Under the pieces are notes generated by a model. That model saw only the letters and a list, made by a program, of their open reading frames with translations. It was not told the origin of the DNA and ran no database searches. Made by a program: the position numbers and the translations under genes. DNA of 64,000 bases from Alcanivorax sp. (GTDB taxonomy: Bacteria; Pseudomonadota; Gammaproteobacteria; Pseudomonadales; Alcanivoracaceae). Where the stretch lies: the NCBI GenBank assembly GCA_022565695.1, contig JAIUME010000007.1, positions 78,754 through 142,753 on the forward strand, read 5' to 3'. This document shows positions 60,434 through 64,000 of this stretch, piece by piece; position 1 is the first letter of the stretch, and each line of letters opens with the position of its first letter.

Positions 60434-62203
60434 TCAGTCGTCGCCGAGCAGCAAGGCGCAGCTGGCGTTGTCCGCCTGCGGGTGATTGCCCAGCGACAGC
60501 CATTCGCTGACCACAGGCAATAATGCGATGTCCCAGGCTTCCAGGCTGTCGGTCAGGTCGAAGCCGATGCTCTGCAGGTTGCCAGCGTCGACCTGTTCCC
60601 AGTCGAGGTGCAGCACGCGGGTGTAGGGTGCGCCCTGTTGCAGGTTCAGGCTCAACAGCAGGGCGTTGTCGTTGAGGCGGTTCCACTGGCCGCCGACATA
60701 TAGCGCCACGTCGGACAGTTGCTCATAGTCCACACACGCCTGCAGGGCGCCGCCGTCAAGCGGGTTGTCGCCGGATGCCGGTGTCAGCCGGAACTGGGCG
60801 CGGCCGTTGCCCTTGACGGGGTCGTCGTAGTGGATGGCGATGATGTGGCTGCTCAGGGCGGTGATGGTGGCGTCAAAGAAATCCGTGTCGAGCAGGAAGT
60901 CGTCCAGCAAGACATTATCCATGTCTCGGTCCGTATCAAGCAGGAAGGCCATCAGCCGTGCCAGGTTGATGTGCTGGCCGTTGCTGTGTGCGTCCTCCGC
61001 CAGGTCGACCAGGATTTCCAGCAGGATGTCGATATCGCTGCTGGTGTAGCTGTCATTCAGGTCCTCGTTGTTGTTCAGTTCCTTGATCAGTTTCTGTGCT
61101 GCCCTGGACAGCTGATGATCAGGCTTGGGGTCCAGTTCCGGGACCATCTGCTTCTTGACCAGAAGCGCGGCTTCTATCAGTTGGCCGCGTGTGGCTGCGG
61201 AGGTGTAGTCAAGGTTTGGCATCAGGCCCAGCTCCTGGGCGGCGACCAGATACTGATTGGCCCACATCGAAATATCATTGTCAGGCTGCGGCTCGATGCC
61301 CAGCGTCTTGACCAGCAGGATGGCGAACTCCTCGATAGACAGCGACTCGTTAGGGTCGAACGGTCCGCCGGGAATTCCCGTCAGCGTGCTGGCCTTGATG
61401 TCGGCGATATAGCCAGCCAACCATTGGGGGGTGTCGATATCCGGGAAGCTGCCTTGACTCGGTGAGGAGGGCTCCTGACCAAGGATTTTGGCCAGGATGC
61501 TGGCGATTTCGGAGCGGGACATGGTTTCGTCGAGCTCGGTGCCGTTGTCCATCCCCTGGAAAATACCCTGCGCTACCAGCTCATCGAATTTTGCCTGGGC
61601 GCTGAGTGAGTTGGCAGACAGCTGGCGTGCGCTGGGGAACAGCATGGAGGGTTGTACATCTTCAATGTGATACTGGTAAAAGGCGTCGATAATGCCATAA
61701 AGAATATCGAGACTGCCTTCATCGGAGTCGGCCACGGCAGAGATCATTGCCAGTGCGCCATCCAGATCCAGGTCGCGACCGCGCAGTGCATCCACCTGCA
61801 CATGATAGCGATAGACCTTGTCATTCTGCTCGCCGGTCACGATGTCAACGCCGCCATAATAGAACACCGTGACTTCATCCGGCAGGTTGTCCAGTGACGG
61901 CAAGCGCAGGCAATGCTGGCGGTGCACCGGGTTGTCGCTGCGGCAGTAGTTGACGCGGGTGATCGGGTTGTAGCCGAAGAAACCCTGGCTGTCGGTGTAG
62001 CCTATAGGCTCGTCGTCGTCATGGCTGCCGGAGTCGTTCATGTCGACAAAGATGGTGGCGCCAGCCAGGCCACCGTTGATCGTGATGCGCCCTTCGGTGC
62101 CTGCCGCGCCTCGGCGCGAACCGTCCTGGTTGCTGGTGCCGCCGCAGGCAACCAACGCGATGGTAGCGAGCGAGATCAGCGGCCATTTAATAGTGGAAAT
62201 CAT
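60434..62203 (-). CDS. Lipoprotein with S-layer-homology (SLH) repeats
   Basis: This 589-residue protein has the lipobox LVAC (Cys 20). After a short linker comes an IFVDMNDSGSHDDDEP stretch, like calcium-binding SD-type repeats. Residues about 205-355 carry three SLH-like units: FDELVAQGIFQGMDNG with MSRSEIASILAKIL, SFPDIDTPQWLAGYIADIK with LSIEEFAILLVKTL, and WANQYLVAAQELGLM with RGQLIEAALLV. The rest is helical, then beta-rich. SLH domains usually bind secondary polymers on Gram-positive or deep-branching envelopes and are unusual in a gammaproteobacterial lipoprotein. It lies 83 bases after the TraF-like gene on the same strand, so they may work together. Confidence 0.78.
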   Translation of the reverse strand: MISTIKWPLISLATIALVACGGTSNQDGSRRGAAGTEGRITINGGLAGATIFVDMNDSGSHDDDEPIGYTDSQGFFGYNPITRVNYCRSDNPVHRQHCLRLPSLDNLPDEVTVFYYGGVDIVTGEQNDKVYRYHVQVDALRGRDLDLDGALAMISAVADSDEGSLDILYGIIDAFYQYHIEDVQPSMLFPSARQLSANSLSAQAKFDELVAQGIFQGMDNGTELDETMSRSEIASILAKILGQEPSSPSQGSFPDIDTPQWLAGYIADIKASTLTGIPGGPFDPNESLSIEEFAILLVKTLGIEPQPDNDISMWANQYLVAAQELGLMPNLDYTSAATRGQLIEAALLVKKQMVPELDPKPDHQLSRAAQKLIKELNNNEDLNDSYTSSDIDILLEILVDLAEDAHSNGQHINLARLMAFLLDTDRDMDNVLLDDFLLDTDFFDATITALSSHIIAIHYDDPVKGNGRAQFRLTPASGDNPLDGGALQACVDYEQLSDVALYVGGQWNRLNDNALLLSLNLQQGAPYTRVLHLDWEQVDAGNLQSIGFDLTDSLEAWDIALLPVVSEWLSLGNHPQADNASCALLLGDD

Positions 62204-62286
62204 GTTGCCCCCTTGTTCAATCCGTTAACGTGTTTTTCCGTTTTCGGCGTTTCTTGTGCAGATTCCGGCAAGCTCGCTCAGGAAAA

Positions 62287-63600
62287 TCAGAAGCGAGACT
62301 GCCAGCCGAGACTCAGTGCTGCGGTGCGCGGTAATGAGCTGCCATCGATCTCGACCTTTTCGAGGCCTATGAGTGCATCCAGGGTCAGGCGGCTGAACCA
62401 GGTCATGCCGAGGCTGATGCTGGACAGCTTGCTGCCGCGCTGATTGGCGTGATAGCCGCCGCGCAAGCCAGGCAGCCAGGTGTTGGGCAACTGATAGCCC
62501 GCCATCAGTGAAAGCATTTGCTCGCGATCACCGGTCGGTGTGTTGGCATCGGTCAGGTCGTAGCTGAAACCCGCCAGACCGCGCCCGTTACTGAAACTGT
62601 AGCTGCCGTCCGCAGTGGCCTGGCTGGCCAGTACCCATTTTTCGTTCCTGGCGATGCGGCCTTCCTGTACGAAGAAGTCGGCGGCCAGGCAGTTGGCTTG
62701 TTCGTTTGAGCCGGCCGATAGTGAGGCGCAACCCACGCCGACGCTGCCATAGCGAAACGAGGGTTCGTTGATGTTCTTGAGAGTCAGTCCTGCGCGCCAG
62801 TTATCCTGTTGCCAGGCAGCGCCCAGGTCGATACCGATATTCGTGCTGCTGCGCTCGTTGGTGTCGTACTGGTCAGAGATGATGTCGCCGATACTGTCGT
62901 CATCATCGTTAGTGGCAGCGGCCTTCAGGCTTACGACTTGCTTGCTCAGGGAGCCGTTGATCAGGCGCGCACGGGCACCGACGGTAACCGACTGATTGTC
63001 CTGCTGCCACAGTTCATCGGCCCAGCCCAGACTGATCTGGGTCAGGGTGGCCGACTTCAGGTACAGGGAGGTGCGTGAACGCAGTTCCTGGTTCACGGCA
63101 TCGTAGATGACGGCATCATCGAGAACGCTGGCGCGTACTTCAATATCGGCTTCCACTGAAACGCTAAAAGTCCCCGCGGCGGTTCTGAACGCTATGGGTG
63201 TCAGCGGGGCTTGCAAGCCGGCATTGATACGGAGGTAGCCGTCCCGGCCAATAAGTTCGACGATGTCATTGGTTTCATTGGCCAGAGCAATGCCTTCAGC
63301 AACGGACAGGTTTTCTCGCTCCAGATTATCCAGCACGTCATCGGCACGATCGAGGAAGTTGTCCACCTTGCCCATTTCATAGCCCAGGCTGAAGGCGCCT
63401 GCTCGCCCCATGCGCAGGCTGCTGTCTTCGCTTAGCACATGGAGGCCATGGGCGGGATTGCCGGACAGGCTGTGCAGATTGATGCCATGACTGTTGTCGC
63501 CATAGGTGACGTTGGGACCTTTGCCCACAGTGCCCGGCAAGGCAAACGCAGAGGCGGATACGGCCGCCACGCAGATGGCCACCATTGATCGAGTGAACAT
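62287..63600 (-). CDS. TraF-like (PF13729 type) outer-membrane protein
   Basis: This 437-residue protein resembles the group annotated as conjugal transfer protein TraF, although there are no conjugation genes here. It has a signal peptide (MFTRSMVAICVAAVSASAFA), a conserved start with NPAHG and EDSSLRMGR, a helical insert (about 80-120) and a beta-rich remainder ending in WQSRF, a terminal Phe typical of outer-membrane barrels. The fold is probably a FadL-like barrel. I chose ATG 63600; a longer frame adds 24 residues before the signal peptide. It is likely the first gene of a two-gene unit with the SLH lipoprotein. Confidence 0.75.
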   Translation of the reverse strand: MFTRSMVAICVAAVSASAFALPGTVGKGPNVTYGDNSHGINLHSLSGNPAHGLHVLSEDSSLRMGRAGAFSLGYEMGKVDNFLDRADDVLDNLERENLSVAEGIALANETNDIVELIGRDGYLRINAGLQAPLTPIAFRTAAGTFSVSVEADIEVRASVLDDAVIYDAVNQELRSRTSLYLKSATLTQISLGWADELWQQDNQSVTVGARARLINGSLSKQVVSLKAAATNDDDDSIGDIISDQYDTNERSSTNIGIDLGAAWQQDNWRAGLTLKNINEPSFRYGSVGVGCASLSAGSNEQANCLAADFFVQEGRIARNEKWVLASQATADGSYSFSNGRGLAGFSYDLTDANTPTGDREQMLSLMAGYQLPNTWLPGLRGGYHANQRGSKLSSISLGMTWFSRLTLDALIGLEKVEIDGSSLPRTAALSLGWQSRF

Positions 63601-63734
63601 TATTGATACCCCCCACGGGTAAAACGATGTTTTTATTTTATGAAGTATGGTGTGGTGTCGAACGGCGAACAAGGGAATTCAGCGAGGTGGTGCTGCAGTG
63701 TCCCCTGAACGTGGGACAGAAACGATTGCCTGGG

Positions 63735-64000
63735 TCAGATCAGATACAGGGATATGCCAGCGAGCAGGGTGCCAATGCCCAGAGCCGCCAGCACATCGCT
63801 GGGGTAGTGCAGCCCGAGAAAGACCCGTGACAGCGCGACGCTGATTGCAAAAGGCACCAGCAGGATCGCCAGCATCGGATAGTAGGCCAGCGCGACCAGC
63901 GTAAAGACAGTGGCATGCAGGGTATGGCCAGACGGGAAGCTGAATTCATCCAGTGGCGCGACCCAGGCGCGGATGCGGCCATCGTTGGCGAAAGGGCGAG
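63735..64000 (-). CDS. PAP2-family phosphatase (start outside window)
   Basis: Only the last 88 codons are in the window, because the gene enters from the right edge. The translation shows the PAP2 signature: FPSGHTLHA and, 35 residues later, SRVFLGLHYPSDVLAA, with the catalytic His residues and Asp intact, and two hydrophobic helices around them. Such membrane phosphatases act on undecaprenyl pyrophosphate or phosphatidic/lipid phosphates. The stop TGA is at 63735-63737. The overlapping shorter frame ending at 63740 is out of frame with these motifs and is not the gene. Confidence 0.88.
   Translation of the reverse strand, partial: RPFANDGRIRAWVAPLDEFSFPSGHTLHATVFTLVALAYYPMLAILLVPFAISVALSRVFLGLHYPSDVLAALGIGTLLAGISLYLI

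Noticed and set aside
62287-63600. Conjugative element suggested by the TraF-like protein
   Set aside because: No relaxase, coupling protein or pilus genes are nearby; the family name comes from a distant resemblance and these proteins are common chromosomal outer-membrane proteins.
63740-63982. 80-codon minus-strand frame at the right edge
   Set aside because: The PAP2 motifs PSGH and SRxxxxxHxxxD are in a different frame that runs off the window edge; this frame is a shadow.
1-64000. CRISPR arrays, tRNA/rRNA genes, insertion sequences, prophage
   Set aside because: No regularly spaced repeats, cloverleaf-like CCA-ended segments, transposase motifs or phage structural genes were seen; the repeats in the T6SS island are diverged gene copies.

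Overview
The window looks like the chromosome of a GC-rich gammaproteobacterium related to Pseudomonas, most probably an Alcanivorax-type marine hydrocarbon degrader. This is inferred from gene order and protein family only. The backbone order yqiA-parE-parC ... fimX-serB-ahpA-psd-rhdA ... rsgA-orn ... queG-nnr-tsaE-amiB-mutL follows the order I recall for Pseudomonas aeruginosa. It is interrupted by lineage-specific genes, including a DesT/DesC/DesB-type desaturase system and a FadL-type porin.

Layout. 1-4.7 kb: a truncated yqiA, then parE and parC. 4.7-10.6 kb: FadL-type porin, 16S rRNA pseudouridine synthase, thiolase, alpha/beta hydrolase and an orphan periplasmic binding protein. 10.7-13.4 kb: a complete EF-P beta-lysylation set (epmA, efp, epmB). 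13.6-17.6 kb: a PilZ-like protein and a FimX-type degenerate GGDEF/EAL protein. 17.6-22 kb: serB, an AhpA/YtjB-like membrane protein, psd and rhdA. 22-25.3 kb: a lipoprotein penicillin/AHL-acylase homologue and an AraC-type regulator. 25.3-27.8 kb: rsgA, an SDR and orn. 28-31.1 kb: desT divergent from desC-desB.

31.1-47.1 kb is a minus-strand type VI secretion (T6SS) accessory island. In transcription order it holds a TIGR02270-like protein, a DUF2169 adaptor, a thiolase-fold protein, a DUF4150 PAAR-like tip, a 1032-aa putative membrane-acting effector, and five diverged paralogues of a roughly 403-aa two-helix membrane protein (probably DUF6708), with a 572-aa unknown membrane protein among them. 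The paralogues nearest the effector and two or three further ones are preceded by the effector's own 3' end or by translated relics of it. That is the pattern expected of an orphan-immunity array built by repeated effector/immunity cassette replacement. A decayed desaturase 3' end and a short paralogue tail lie inside the array as recombination scars. Base composition in the array is visibly more AT-rich than in the backbone. No T6SS structural genes or VgrG are in the window.

47.3-53.9 kb returns to backbone: queG divergent from nnr-tsaE-amiB-mutL. A second desaturase follows where miaA would be expected. 55-64 kb is lineage-specific: a small lipoprotein gene split by one extra G in a G8 tract, a small secreted protein, an MDR oxidoreductase, a DUF1566 lipoprotein, an AAC(3)-I-like acetyltransferase, an SLH-repeat lipoprotein, a TraF-like outer-membrane protein and a truncated PAP2 phosphatase. 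I saw no tRNA, rRNA, CRISPR array, insertion sequence or phage gene.
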